The translations under genes were made by a program, and so were the position numbers. Positions 46,615 through 57,754 of a stretch of 64,000 nt of DNA are shown here, piece after piece. The stretch's first letter is position 1, and each line of letters begins with the position of its first letter. The notes beneath the pieces were generated by a model. It was not told the DNA's origin. It saw nothing but the letters and a program-made list of their open reading frames with translations, and did not search any database. The stretch is from Flammula alnicola (lineage: Eukaryota; Basidiomycota; Agaricomycetes; Agaricales; Strophariaceae): positions 1 to 64,000 of the forward strand of contig JADNRV010000101.1 in assembly GCA_015499995.1 (NCBI GenBank), in the 5' to 3' direction.

Positions 46615-48324
46615 TCAATCTGATAGACCTTGGACTGTGTAATCTGAATCTTCTCCATCTTCATCATCGGAATTCCCATAGAGATCTTCGCCATCCACTT
46701 TGACCATGGTTCCGAATCGCCCATAAATGTTCTGGTCAAACTCTCCGACGCATTTGACGAAATTAAGCTGAAGGATAGGCCTTTCGAGCTTCTCCCGGAA
46801 GCTTAGAATCTTCAGCAGCTTCCTCCAATGTAAACGCTGTCGGACAGTGAAGTTTACGTGCATGAAGATCAGGTCTCCGAGTAAGGGCAGTAGAACGCCT
46901 CTCATTGAAGTGTTGGAAATGATGGCGTCCGCATTTTGAGGTCGGAGGAGCGGTGCGTACAGAGTAAAGGCATCGTGACTTTGAAATTCAACGGCTTGGA
47001 CTTGATTTATCTCGCGTAGCCACCTTGATAGTAATGGCTGGATCGTAAATGGTACGTCGGCGTCGGCGAGCAAGCTAAGGGTGTCTGGCGCGCATTTACA
47101 ATTCTGGAATGCCGATGCGACCTCTGGAAACAGGGTGAAAAGGGTCTCAACATCGCTCGACCCGCTCTTCGGCCACGAAACCCTTAGTCCGACGAACGGG
47201 TGGTTTTCATCCGACGGTGCTTCTCCTTCTTCCGGCCCCTGGACAGTGAACTGGATGTGCGTCGTACCCATGTCAAGTGATTGCCGGCCTGTCAATATCT
47301 CGCAACTCCAGCTGGACAGGATCTGCTTCGTCCGAGAAAGGATATCCCGCAGGTCTCGGCCATCATGCGCATTACGACAGTGTAGCACGAGCGAACAAGT
47401 TTCTCTCAAGGTGAGATTCCTGAAAATATCTGCGCAGGCCGAAATCGGCGCTGATATCACAAGCTCCTTCAGATGTGGCATGTGTACTTGGGGGTCTGGT
47501 AGGGGGAAAGAGGCGTGGAAGTCCGAGGGCGAAATAACATTCTCTGGGGCCCGACTGATATATAACTTCTCCAGTTGTCTCATGTTTCGTAGAACGTCGA
47601 GAAGATGGGATACGGGGACGAACTGCATCTTGTCGACCACAAGAACTCTAAGGCCATAGTACAACTTCTGGGTGAGATCGATTGGGCAATTGTGGACCTC
47701 TAATTGATGGAGATTGGGAGCGTAGCCACAGAAAATATTTGTCGGCTCAGTTAACCGGAAGAGACGTTTCCTTCGGTCGAATCCCAGGCTAACGGAAAAA
47801 GAAAACCTCTCTAGAAGGGGCGCTTGCGCTTGTCGCAAATTTTCTTCCATGTCAAGCCATCCGTCTTGAGTACGAACTGCAAATTCAAGATTGCGTATTC
47901 GCGGGAGGTGCTTCAACGCCATGCGCAAGGCAACATGATGAGCGTCAGGCGGAATGAGTGCATCTAATGGAAGGGGATGGGATCGCTCCAGAACGACGCT
48001 AAGCCACTCGGGTCTCGAGTACCAGGAGAGGACCGGCCCGAGCCATATTGCTTGGTGTTCTAGCGCGGCTGCAAGCCACTGTCGATTTACTTGTGCGGCA
48101 AGTCGCGCTGTTCTTGCGCGGCTAACGGAGGAGTCGTCCGCGCAGAAGTTAACATCTGCGGAAGCGAGGAAGAGGATGCGGCCGAGAAGTCGAGAGCTCA
48201 GTCTCGAGATTGGCGGCTGTACTGATAGAAGGTGGCCTGTGTACTGCTCTTGACTCAAGAGCGGCTGCGGCCTGGCCGGTGAGATTGTGAGGGTGTGGAA
48301 CAGCTGTGGATCCATTGTCACCAA
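46615..48324 (-). CDS. F-box domain protein, intact single exon
   Basis: A 569-residue frame without introns. Residues about 34-95 form a basidiomycete-type F-box: PPISRLSSRLLGRILFLASA, then VNRQWLAAALEHQAIWLGPV, with the W-x-x-A-L-x-x-x-x-I/L-W pattern. The rest is leucine-rich repeat-like (LPRIRNLEFAVRT, MRQLEKLYIS, MPHLKELVISAP), ending in an acidic tail (YGNSDDEDGEDSDYT). F-box proteins bind Skp1 through the N-terminal domain and recruit substrates to SCF ubiquitin ligases in cytosol or nucleus; the substrate here is unknown. The start is MVTMDPQ, but the second Met at residue 4 is equally possible. Typical length for the family and no damage seen. Confidence 0.85.
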   Translation of the reverse strand: MVTMDPQLFHTLTISPARPQPLLSQEQYTGHLLSVQPPISRLSSRLLGRILFLASADVNFCADDSSVSRARTARLAAQVNRQWLAAALEHQAIWLGPVLSWYSRPEWLSVVLERSHPLPLDALIPPDAHHVALRMALKHLPRIRNLEFAVRTQDGWLDMEENLRQAQAPLLERFSFSVSLGFDRRKRLFRLTEPTNIFCGYAPNLHQLEVHNCPIDLTQKLYYGLRVLVVDKMQFVPVSHLLDVLRNMRQLEKLYISRAPENVISPSDFHASFPLPDPQVHMPHLKELVISAPISACADIFRNLTLRETCSLVLHCRNAHDGRDLRDILSRTKQILSSWSCEILTGRQSLDMGTTHIQFTVQGPEEGEAPSDENHPFVGLRVSWPKSGSSDVETLFTLFPEVASAFQNCKCAPDTLSLLADADVPFTIQPLLSRWLREINQVQAVEFQSHDAFTLYAPLLRPQNADAIISNTSMRGVLLPLLGDLIFMHVNFTVRQRLHWRKLLKILSFREKLERPILQLNFVKCVGEFDQNIYGRFGTMVKVDGEDLYGNSDDEDGEDSDYTVQGLSD

Positions 48325-49176
48325 ATGCTTCAGGGTATATCTGCAGCGATAGTGTACGTTCTAAGATTGTGGATAGATAGCTGTCGTTAATCAAAGGGAT
48401 ACGACGGCAGTGGGTCCAAGCGGGGTACTCACCCGACGAGCTGGAGAATTTGTTCCAGAATTGTGGACGGGGATTGAGGATTCAGCGGTTTAAGTAGGTA
48501 GTGGTAGGTGGCAGAGCAAGCTCTGGGGAAGCAAATGGACTTCGAAAAGGGTACTGTGATTGGACCTGGTTTGTTATGCGATATCCTTACGAATGCCGAG
48601 CCGCGACCTGAATTCCTTTCTCGGAGACCTTGTGCTTAACCGAGCTAATTACTTGTTGGGAGAACTTTCGAAGAAGCAACCCTGGAAAACAGCGCCAACT
48701 GTCAGAGCGTGTCAAAATCGGGCCTCTAGAGGAAAACATATCCTGAGGATGCACTGCATCGGAGATGATTAGGAGTTAAGAGGCGCTTGTCTGACGTCAA
48801 GTCAGAGAAGACAATTAGATGGTTTATCTCCTTGCAGGTATCCTGAACACACTTGATCATTTGACAGCTAAAAAATATTGATAGAGCCACTTTGTGAATG
48901 CAGCGCTCAGCTGCTTTATTTTAGTTTTTGGAGCATATACAAATAAAAAACCAACCTATGTACTTTGGAACAGAGCACACAGTCAACCAACCAAATCAGT
49001 AGTCCTGTTTTTACCGCGCCCTCTCAACCGTGTCACTGGAAAGTTGTTATGTAATCTTTGGACTTTGAAAACGCGTCGCGTCAGGCGTTCGATGGCTGCC
49101 TATATTTTTTGAGTGCAAAGTTCGCTGCTGTAATCCGGGTGGGCGGTACATATCTACTTGTTTGTAAACAAAAAAA
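48325..49176. other. Intergenic, presumed promoter of the F-box gene and 3' end of the recombinase gene
   Basis: No coding feature recognised. Confidence 0.4.
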
Positions 49177-50818
49177 TTATACATGCCAGCAACTACGCCC
49201 ACAGTAGTGACATTTAATGGCAGGTGGTCGATTAGGGTTGAAATAATCCTCCCTTGCTCCATCAAGGCCATCGTTCCAACTGATTAAATAACGAACAATC
49301 GTCAGGTGAGTGAAATCTAAAGACCAGCCTCCCCAATTGCATATCTGCGGAATGGACCACCTTCGATCTCTTGCGAGCCACTGGCAGCCACCCCGACGTA
49401 GGCTGTGGGTGCCGAAAGCATGTGGATCTTGATTCACATCAATCAAGTTGTTTCTGAACAATTCTAAGAAAGCAGACGCGTTCTAAACCAACGTTATAGA
49501 ATGCAAAACAATTAACGGCATGCAATCCTGAGATGGAATGACTGACTTACTATGTGCTTATCTTCAGTGGAAACACGGTCCATGGCATCGATGTTTCTGA
49601 ATAAATAACCCGACTCTATCGTGGATGACTTGATCCACCTGGCCAGTGCGCGAACTGGGCAGAGGTGAATATCATCCAACGAAAATCGATAGAGTCGAAA
49701 AGGCTTGCTTCCTATCATAAGGAAAGTGATCAATGTTCAAATTATCAGTTAATAAAGAAGAATCTTACCGAAGGGTGAATTCTTTCTTGAAGGCAGAGTA
49801 ACAGAGATGGTGTGTGAGTCAATGAATTCGACGTCCTCGACACGTAGATTTAATACTTCGTCACTCCTCAGCAAGCAAACGAAAGCCAGGCAAACCACAG
49901 CATGAACCAACATACGTGCTCGGGGACCCCCCCAATCAGCCAAAGATTTTTCTTGTCTGCTTGTCTGTCTGATCGGTCTGGGGATGAGATTTTCCGAGAG
50001 ATTATTGAAGTCGAACATTTGTTTAATGATGTCACTCGTAATCGCACGAGAGCTCATCGGGAGCTCACCGTTGGCATGCTATTTTTTAATCAGTTAAACC
50101 TTAAAATTGACATGATAGAAAGAAAAGTCACCTTCCGCTTCTTGAGGGCAAGCATGTACCGCGATACTTCGGTGGATATCGAGGGATTACCTTCGTAGTT
50201 TATGCCGTCCTTCAAACGCCAAGGAGCATTACCTCGCGAATATATGCGACCAAACCCATAGCTCGCTGATGACCGCATCTTCATTGCGTTTGCAAAGGTG
50301 CAGCGGTGCTCAGTTACGCCCTTGCGTCTGCCATCAGGTGTAATATCATCACACCTGATAAAAAATACGAGTGTGAGTTAAAGAATTAGATCAGTGGAAC
50401 GCACATACTCTGCCATGATCCATGCAACGATATAGAGGGGAGTCTTGGCTGTGAGTTTCATGGTGAAAATGGATTGGCCTGCTCCGATATACTTCCTCGC
50501 CACAAGGAATCGATCGAACGCAGCCATTAGACTAAAATAAGAGACTCAGACATATGAATGACTTTTTTCACCCAGTAAGGCTTACCGCCGGTAGTCTCGA
50601 TCTGTTCCGTGAGCGACCTCTCTGGAGTTCTCGAGGATAATGTCTTCTAACCGCTCATCTATACCTTGAAGACCTGTTACATCTGCCTCGTTAACCGGTT
50701 GTAGATTTTCCCAGTTTTCAGGGGAGTGTGCTTCGACTTCATCTTCGACATCATTGTTGACAGCAAAGAAGTCGGCGTCTAGGCCCTGCATAGTCTCTTC
50801 GACGCCTGCAAGGCTCAT
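49177..50818 (-). CDS. Tyrosine recombinase, six exons, intact
   Basis: Exons (minus strand) 50,818-50,586, 50,531-50,409, 50,354-50,132, 50,078-49,769, 49,711-49,551 and 49,482-49,177 join in phase through five GT-AG introns of 54-68 bp into 451 residues without a stop. An acidic N terminus is followed by the SAM-like core-binding part (LMAAFDRFLVARKY ... KMRSSASYGFGRIY). The catalytic domain has Arg264 (LLRSDEVLNL), His376 and Arg379 (THSLRRGGCQWLA), Trp403 and Tyr415 (VRYLISW), the R...HxxR...W...Y set of tyrosine recombinases. The C terminus has a C-x2-C...C pattern (KCHYCGRSC). Such enzymes cut and rejoin DNA through a 3'-phosphotyrosine. I recall relatives spread through agaricomycetes. 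No Crypton GCR1-type domain is visible. It is divergent from the SAP gene 1 kb away. Confidence 0.85.
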
Positions 50819-51785
50819 TGTAGAAATTGAGAGTCACGAAGGGAGAAAGGGCGATAAAAGAACTGGATGCCAGTGCGAGGGCGTATATGCGTATAATGTT
50901 CTGTCCGTTTGGAATGGTAGCACATTTTGCAATAATAATATGTATGGATATGGCGGTGCTTATAACTATGGAAGTTCGTAAATCTGGAATATTCAAAGGA
51001 ATCCATCAGCAACCAGGTACGCTCGATCGTATCCCATATACAGCGCAAAAAACTGAACCCCAACTTCTAACTTTCAAATGGTCGTACCAGCAGTCAACGG
51101 GAGTAGCTTAACATGCCGTCAAGCTAATTATACGAGGCGACACAGCCCCGGGGGTTAATTCAAATTGACTCGGATGTGCGTATCATTTGATCCTTCATTA
51201 ATCATTGCTGGCCTGCGACTGGGTTACAGTGTCTTGCATGTTGTTTTGCACATCAACTTCACCAGATTTTGCGTGGGTGCTGACAAATGTTGATGGTGCC
51301 TTGGCCGGCAAGTTCGCTGTCGAGCACACAAACCAAGGCGACCCAGATCCTTTTCGATGCCTCCAAAGGCCACGAGAACTCAACTTGTCACCGATGGCCC
51401 GATGTGAAGGATTCGACCTTCGGTGCAGGAATGCCCTGGGCGGGTACGCAAGCGGAAATGGCATCTGAGCGGCATCACGTTTCCCATGCTAGGCAAGCAG
51501 GGCCAAACAGCTGTTGAAAAAAATCTGTGTGCAAAACAATATGCAAGACACTGTATTGTCGGCTTTCCATGCGGGACTCAGCGCTCAGGCACCAAGCATC
51601 TACAGGCCTGATACTTGAGTGCCTGGTGTCCGAAAGGGGCGCGCTTATCTTTAGGTGGTCAGTTCACACACTGGGTACCGGTGTTTTGTCTAGAGATCTC
51701 GTTAGTTATACACGGGCGCCCATTCATCCATGAAAGTCGCAGCTTCAACTTGTTTTCGGGTGTTCTGTAAACACCGAGATCAGGG
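50819..51785. other. Region between the divergent recombinase and SAP genes
   Basis: Presumed shared promoter region. The words CATCAGCAACCAGGT occur at 51,003 and 51,808. A stretch at 51,280-51,620 is protein-like in two plus-strand frames (for example ILFDASKGHENSTCHRWPDV), suggesting a gene relic; I do not recognise it. Confidence 0.35.
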
Positions 51786-51869
51786 ATGGATCTCCAACGA
51801 TCTGGATTCATCAGCAACCAGGTGCGCGTGGCCGCAGTTTTTTTTGTTTCAATAAAGACTCGCCAACCT

Positions 51870-53558
51870 ATGGACCGGCTGACAAGGAGCATGCAGAGCC
51901 CAGCGTTAAGTATAGAGACCCCTCGGGCCATTAACGTTGCTCTTCCGCTGGGCGATAATGGTGCTCTCGTCGAGACCAACTTGTGAGTTCATTCATTTTC
52001 CTGTCCAGAGAAAAACAAATTTATTAGCCGTTTCTTCCTATGTAAACCGATCAGAATGGCCCTTCGATGTGGAGAGCTTTCGAAACTTTGTTCACGCTTT
52101 CGTTTGAAACTTCATAATGGCCGCACAAAATCAGCTTTGGTTGAGGCGCTTGCCAAGTTTAGCGCCGTGCAAGAGGGAGAGGGAATGACCTTCAAGTCGT
52201 AACTTACAATTGATATCTCCGAATATCTATGGTCACTAAATCCTACAACAGATCTGTTCAACCACCATACATGAGGCGACATAAAGGACGCAGGAGTCCA
52301 ATCACACCCAGGAAAGAGACTAAGCGATCCTCCTTGCGTTGGATGGAGAAGACGGCTGCCTCGGATGGGTTAAGTAATAACACTGATCTTATTGATACTC
52401 ATCCGAAAAGTAAAAAATTGGTTGAATGGGTAGGTACCAGTTGCACATTAAATTCGGATGAAATGACTCTCCCTGAAACAGGCTGACGCAGTACTGGCTC
52501 ACGATTTGTCTATTTCCTCGACCAACACGGAAGGGCAAGCTTCAAGAACCTCCGATTTCAAAGGATACGGCTTCATGATGGGGACGCAGGAAGTTCTGGA
52601 GAAGACAATGACCGACGTTGTGACCAAATGTCTTTCTAGTGTTTTAAACCCAAAAGAATATCAAGCAAATGACGCTATCGACATGCCGTTATTCCACCCC
52701 CCGCGCTCGTCAGATGAGTCAGCATCCTTTTCCCAAGGTATTCAATTTGCTCGAACATTAAACAGCATTGACTGAAAATAAACCCTGCTTAGACCGGCTG
52801 GCTGCTCCTGCCGCTATTATTGTCCCACACGAGACTGACCTCATTTCAAATTATCCTGCAAGACGGGCGAGAGCGCGAGGGGTGCAAAATTTGTCATTGA
52901 ACGGTCGTGAGTTTTCTACCGCTGCACTTAACTGTCAAGGAAATGGGAAGCATCTGACCTTCTTTTGCAGCACGTTCTCTGGAGCTAGCAGGAGGAAAGA
53001 TCCTGCATTATACGGCGTTTGAAGTTCCAGATCCACCTGCAATAACACCGACCGACATTGAGGCCCTTGCCTCGATCTGGGATGATTCGTCACCTTATTG
53101 GCGCCTACGTTCACCTTTAAGCATCAACGATACAGCTATGGCCATGAAGCACTGGAAGGCCATTTACTGTAGGCTGTACCCAAATTGTGAGATATGGGAA
53201 ACAATCAAAGAGACCTGGTGGACGTGTAAGGTATGCTTCTCAAAATATTCGTTTACATATGGATACTGACCTCCGATTTTCTTAGTACATCATGGACGAA
53301 TACCACTCTATCGGGCCCAGTTCATTTTGGCAGAAGTGGAGTTCCCATGGCAGTAGGGCTACCACCAACTTCATTAAGAGCGGCCTTAAAAAAGAGCGTA
53401 AAGCAGCAGGCAAGGTAGCCTTCGACGAAATCAAGAAACGGGATCCGGAGTTTATAGAGGCCCAATCTTATAAGAAAAGGGGATCCACGATAACGATTTG
53501 TTCTGACTCCTCCATAGTGCGACGATATAGAAAACAGAGATTGGGTTTTCACATTTGA
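51870..53558 (+). CDS. SAP-motif protein, seven exons, intact
   Basis: Exons 51,870-51,982, 52,055-52,198, 52,252-52,429, 52,482-52,737, 52,793-52,903, 52,971-53,230 and 53,286-53,558 join in phase through six GT-AG introns of 52-72 bp into 444 residues with no stop. Residues about 39-75 read LRCGELSKLCSRFRLKLHNG followed by RTKSALVEAL, the two-helix SAP pattern of chromatin and DNA-repair proteins that bind AT-rich DNA. A basic linker follows (MRRHKGRRSPITPRKETKRS). The C-terminal half (HWKAIYCRLYPNCEIWETIK, YHSIGPSSFWQKWSSHGSRA, KKRKAA-like basic run) is unrecognised. An in-frame ATG at 51,786 would add 28 residues. Nuclear DNA binding is inferred from SAP and charge only. The neighbour, transcribed divergently, is a tyrosine recombinase. 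Confidence 0.75.
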
Positions 53559-53655
53559 CATCATAGTCACTTCTTAATATTATATTTTTCAAATTGAACA
53601 TGATGCCGTACATATTTGGAGGGAGGTCATATCAATTGACAAGCTACCCCTGGCC

Positions 53656-54216
53656 ATGGCTTCGTATAGTCCTCTGCCAGTCGACCTGCGCCGTGCACAT
53701 CTCCTGATCCCCTCCCATCTCCCCGAGGATGAAGAGCACACCAGCACGTCGAAACACACCCGAGGCAAGCAGAAACGCGGTCGCAGAGCAGGAGAGGAGA
53801 CAACGCAGAGGCCGTACGTACGTGCCATCCACTGCTGCGCCGTTCATGGCTTTCGGTTACATTTCATGGACGAGGCAATGACGAATTATTGGTGTAGTTA
53901 AGTCACAGGTGTATGTTTTTCCTCTGATACTATTATCGTACTAAGCTCGCACTTTCACTCTAGCCCAGTTAAATTTAGATGGAACTGTGAAAGTTATGAT
54001 TGGACAGTCGAAACTTATCCATTGGAGTGCCTTACTCACCTCGACGATAGCAGCGAACAACTGGAAGACGATACGTGGGACGCCGGATCTCAAGGCTATT
54101 ATCATTCATACAGCGACGATAGTGAAGACGAGCAGGCTTGGGAAATGGTGTTTGGTATCCTGAGCTACCTAACATCCATTTCCCAATGTCGGAAGCGAGG
54201 TGCATTCTATATATGA
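53656..54216 (+). CDS. Small two-exon acidic protein, unknown
   Basis: Exon 1 (53,656-53,813) encodes MASYSPLPVDLRRAHLLIPS and a basic stretch (KHTRGKQKRGRRAG). A 150-bp intron beginning GTACGT, in a GTACGTACGTG context with alternative donors, leads to exon 2 (53,964-54,216), which encodes FRWNCESYDWTVETYP, acidic SYSDDSEDEQAWEMV and the C terminus CRKRGAFYI. Phase is kept only with the first of the three possible donors. The product has 136 residues and no known domain. Confidence 0.5.
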
Positions 54217-54238
54217 TATAAGTCTGTAATCAACAGGC

Positions 54239-54577
54239 TTAAGGGTAGTTCCACTTACGGGTTTGATTTTTTCGACACTGGGGAGGGTCCGGCCATCCAA
54301 ATACCGTTCCAAAGTCATACGAGAACTCTGCTTCTAGGTCGCGTTCCTGTTCTCTAGCATTCTGGTGTGCTTTTGGTGGGAATCGTGGAGGTGCCGGAGG
54401 TGACAATGCTTCGAAGTGCTGAGGAGCTATTAAACCCAGCTCGATCGCATGGTCCGGGGTGGGAATTTTGACGGAAGCGGAAGCAAATTTTTTCTTAAAG
54501 AGTAAGAAACCCGTAGCGCTCAGAAGAGCAGCAGTCGAAAGAGCGAGAATAAAAGCAAGCAAAATATCTGAAGTCAT
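54239..54577 (-). CDS. Small single-pass membrane protein, unknown
   Basis: A 112-residue single-exon frame. Residues 5-27 (ILLAFILALSTAALLSATGF and onward) form a clear transmembrane segment followed by KKK, so the rest is probably cytosolic by the positive-inside rule. The soluble part is Pro-rich (SPPAPPRFPPKA) and then acidic. Its 3' end lies 23 bp from the 3' end of the plus-strand gene before it (tail to tail). No family recognised. Confidence 0.55.
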   Translation of the reverse strand: MTSDILLAFILALSTAALLSATGFLLFKKKFASASVKIPTPDHAIELGLIAPQHFEALSPPAPPRFPPKAHQNAREQERDLEAEFSYDFGTVFGWPDPPQCRKNQTRKWNYP

Positions 54578-54823
54578 TGTAGAATGGGCAAACTGACTGG
54601 AAGGTATTGGCCACTATGGAGTGCCAATGTGCGATCTTGCCATCTAATATTCCAGGGCTGCTGGTTCTGCCCTCAGATCTAATCGCAGGGTATTTATGAC
54701 AGTATCAACGATTCAACATCTTGACATGACAGATCTGGAGCGGAGAGGTACTAACTCTGGCCACTAACCGCAATCATCGATCGTTCACAGAAACCTCGAC
54801 CCTGGGAATTCATCCTAGGTGAT

Positions 54824-55268
54824 ATGAGGCAGAGTCGCAGCAGAGGATATTTTTTTTACAAGAAGTCAACCGTCAAGTCCCTCTCAGCCAGGTGCCAACT
54901 TCAATAGTATGTTTGTTTTACCCATTATTCTGGGGTTTGTGTGCTGAACCGTAAATTTAGTCACCTCATGGATCCAAAGTGCATCGACTCGGAAGTCTAC
55001 ACCCTCCACGACCAATGTAATGTTCAGATCATCCAAGGCCTGGACTCTCCCACATGTAAGTGTTATGCATAATTCATGGAACGTCATCTTCTTCGATTAC
55101 TTAAGGACTAATTACTTTTCCTCAGTCGGAGACATGGTACTAAGAATACAGCGGGATGCAAGTTGTTTCCCAGCTTGTGTTTCTGTGACCGTCGTTACCA
55201 TTATCGAAAAAGTTTCGGATGCCACCCTACCTAAATCATCCGTTGAATGTTTTCGCAGTCACTTATAA
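54824..55268 (+). CDS. Small three-exon protein, unknown
   Basis: Exons 54,824-54,906 (MRQSRSRGYFFYKKSTVKSL), 54,961-55,055 (HLMDPKCIDSEVYTLHDQCN) and 55,126-55,268 (GDMVLRIQRDASCFPACVSV) join in phase through GTATGT...TTTAG and GTAAGT...CTCAG introns of 54 and 70 bp, giving 106 residues with six cysteines. It is divergent from the membrane protein gene 246 bp away. No domain recognised; supported mainly by splice sites and phase. Confidence 0.5.
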
Positions 55269-55833
55269 TTATATGTACAACATCTCGTACTATGTGGTAT
55301 ACAGAACAACACGCACCTCAACTTTAGGCGTTCCATCAGGTCACGGTATCAGAGACAACGCATAAATGCTGACGTTGCCATTCAATAGAGTGGAGGTAAG
55401 CTATTCCTCAAACGCTTTGAACATCCCTGGAGATCCTTTTCCAGGCTAGCAGGTCAGTTTTCTAGGCTGCCAGTTCACCTCTGGTGACCTGGCTCATCAT
55501 CATTGAGCGGTAGCACACATAATGCGCCACAAGTTTGAATTGAAATCATTTGGGCTGACAGACAGTGTATACGGTCCTTTTCGTTGCTAAGTTGTTTTTC
55601 TGATGCGCCGGGAAGAAACGGTGGCAGAATAGGTGCCTATCACATATCAAATATCGTCTTACATTAGGCTGACTCCATAGGCTACGGCCGCAAAAATCCC
55701 AAATCCGAGATAGACCCACATAGACCGGGTAACTGTGATAGCGTGTAAGTAGGTTCCTGCCCCTGACGTTCAAAACACTTCAAAGCGGATCAGGTAACAT
55801 CATGCGTTACAGGCCGCTATGCGATATGTGTCT
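55269..55833. other. Intergenic stretch left of the integrase unit
   Basis: No gene identified. A minus-strand frame (55,773-55,546) has no recognisable content. The missing C terminus of the ABHD11-like gene was looked for here and not found. Confidence 0.4.
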
Positions 55834-56036
55834 ACGGTGGCCGAGAACTGCAAGGCTCACTCGATATTTGAACTTGCACTGCGCGTCACATGCACCGTCT
55901 GTTCACACGCCCTCGATGCAGCACACTCGATGTTCAGCAGCGCGCAATATCGGTACCACGGCATCGTGGACTCTAAAAACTGTCCGGTTAGGCTCTAGGG
56001 TACATGTAGTATGTAGAAAAATTGTTTAGAAATATA
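55834..56036 (+). repeat. Left arm of a 203-bp inverted repeat around the integrase-like gene
   Basis: From CGGTGGCCGAGAACTGCAAG to TGTTTAGAAATATAT. It matches the reverse complement of 57,551-57,754 with about five to seven differences. Homology stops at both outer edges. Confidence 0.85.
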
Positions 56037-56144
56037 TACTGTATATATTTTGTTCGACAAATCAAATTTTAGAAATTCCACGTCAAATCAAGTACTCGTA
56101 ATATTTTCCGCAATGCACTTAGCTTGCGTTCCATCCAATTTATC

Positions 56145-57473
56145 ATGAAGAAAGAAAATATTAAAACAGCAAGACGAAGTGGGATGGATGTTATTGATCA
56201 AGGTATTGCCATCCTGAAGGTTTCCGAAGATGATCCACTAGGTAGATGGGGAGCACGACTAGTCAAAGAGAAATTTGCCCACAAAGGAGTTCATATTCCT
56301 CGGTAAGCCCACCTTTCCCGATTAAAATCTTTTGATTTCCACTGAAATGTTTTTGTTTGAATTTAGTGACTTTATCACTGCTTTCCGGCAAGCTGAAAAC
56401 CCTAGCGCAGCTGCAGCGCGTCATCCACACACTCGAAAGGTGCATCATCACGGCTTGTACTTGTCTGGCCCTAATGAAGAGTGGTATCTGGACGGCCATG
56501 AAAAGATACTTCGATCGATGGGAATTTCAGTTTAGGGGGCAATAGACAAATGCTGCCGTCTGGAATTGGGACTTTGGGCCGTACCTATTGCAAGGTTAGC
56601 GGATGTTCCACCAGCACTATACCTTCGACTTGTTCGAAAGATTGGAGGTATGCATATTCACATAATTCACATTTTATTAAACTGACTTCCTCTACAGGAA
56701 TGTGTGTACAAACGGCGACTGATAAGGGTTCCGAGTTGTCAAAGCTCATTCCCAACTCATTCCACTTGTTACAACTTTGTGGTAAGTTCAATAGCAATCA
56801 TTCATTCATTCATTTATTAAATTTTACCAAGGCAAATATACCAGCCGTATCTCTCAGAAGAGACCCTTCCTGCTCACAAGGCCGTTAAAAGTATATATAA
56901 TATTACTCGAGAATGCAATTGGCGCCCAATCTGGGAGAAAGAGCTGGGAAATGTTGCTTTTGAGTATACTTCTGGCAAGGCTTTAATAGGCTTTCATCAG
57001 GATGATCCTATTCATGAGTACGTCCATTATAATTTTACTCGAGACAAACAGTTTCCTAAACTAAATTTATTAGGGGTGTGGCTTCGTGGCTGTGGGGTAA
57101 AATCGTGCAAGTTCAACTCAGGCTTGATATGATTGTAACGGAAAGTCAGGCGCATCGAGTTCGAAAGCAAGCCAAGAGCCTCCTTCCCACAGGCGGTCGG
57201 CGAATCGATATGTATGAGCACCCCGAGGACTGGGAAGGCCAGGAAAATCAACTAATTGAAATTCCTGGTGAAGACATCGACAAACTTTTGAATGAATATG
57301 ACAGACCTGATCTACTTCAGTTTGGTTCGGATGAAATGGTGCAATTCTGCGAATACCTCTTCGAAAAAATTGGATCGCCAGAATTGAGTGCAAAGGTTGG
57401 CTGGAAGGTTTTCCTCAGGATGCTCAAATGTGCCGAAGAAGACAATGCAGCGGCCGAGGCAGGTGGCAATTGA
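56145..57473 (+). pseudogene. Integrase-core (DDE, rve-like) protein gene, damaged
   Basis: Exons 56,145-56,302, 56,367-56,647, 56,698-56,781, about 56,832-57,018 and 57,074-57,473. The order of motifs matches the integrase core domain proteins common in agaricomycetes: EEWYLDGHEKILRSMGISV (first Asp), a GLWAVP strand, LYLRLVRKIG, TATDKGSEL (second Asp), YNITRECNWRPIWEKEL (Glu), and then a SWLWGKIVQVQLRLDMIVTE helix and a C-terminal domain ending ELSAKVGWKVF. A TAG at 56,533-56,535 stands where relatives have Trp, and the exon 3/4 junction is one base out of phase. Such domains catalyse DNA strand transfer in transposons and retroelements. The gene lies inside 203-bp inverted repeats. Confidence 0.7.
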
Positions 57474-57550
57474 CAGTCTAGCTGCAGCATTTAGTACTTA
57501 TTATATGCATAATGTGCTGTACTGACATTTTTGGCTAAAATACACAAGCC

Positions 57551-57754
57551 ATATACTTCTAAACAATTTTTCTACATACTACATGTACCCTAGAGCCTAA
57601 CCGGACAGTTTTTAGAGTCCACGATGCCGTGGTACCGATATTGCGCGCTGCTGAACATCGAGTGTGCTGCATCGAGGGCGTGTGAACAGACGGTGCATGT
57701 GATGCGCAGTGCAAGTTCAAATGTCGAGTGAGCCTTGCGGTTCTCGGCCATCGT
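57551..57754 (-). repeat. Right arm of the 203-bp inverted repeat
   Basis: Reverse complement of the left arm, about 97% identical by eye. It cuts into the 3' part of the ABHD11-like gene. Confidence 0.85.

Noticed and set aside
49177..50818. Crypton or Starship captain identity for the recombinase
   Set aside because: The YR catalytic set is present, but no GCR1-type domain, recognisable DUF3435 signature or cargo boundaries could be seen; left as unclassified.
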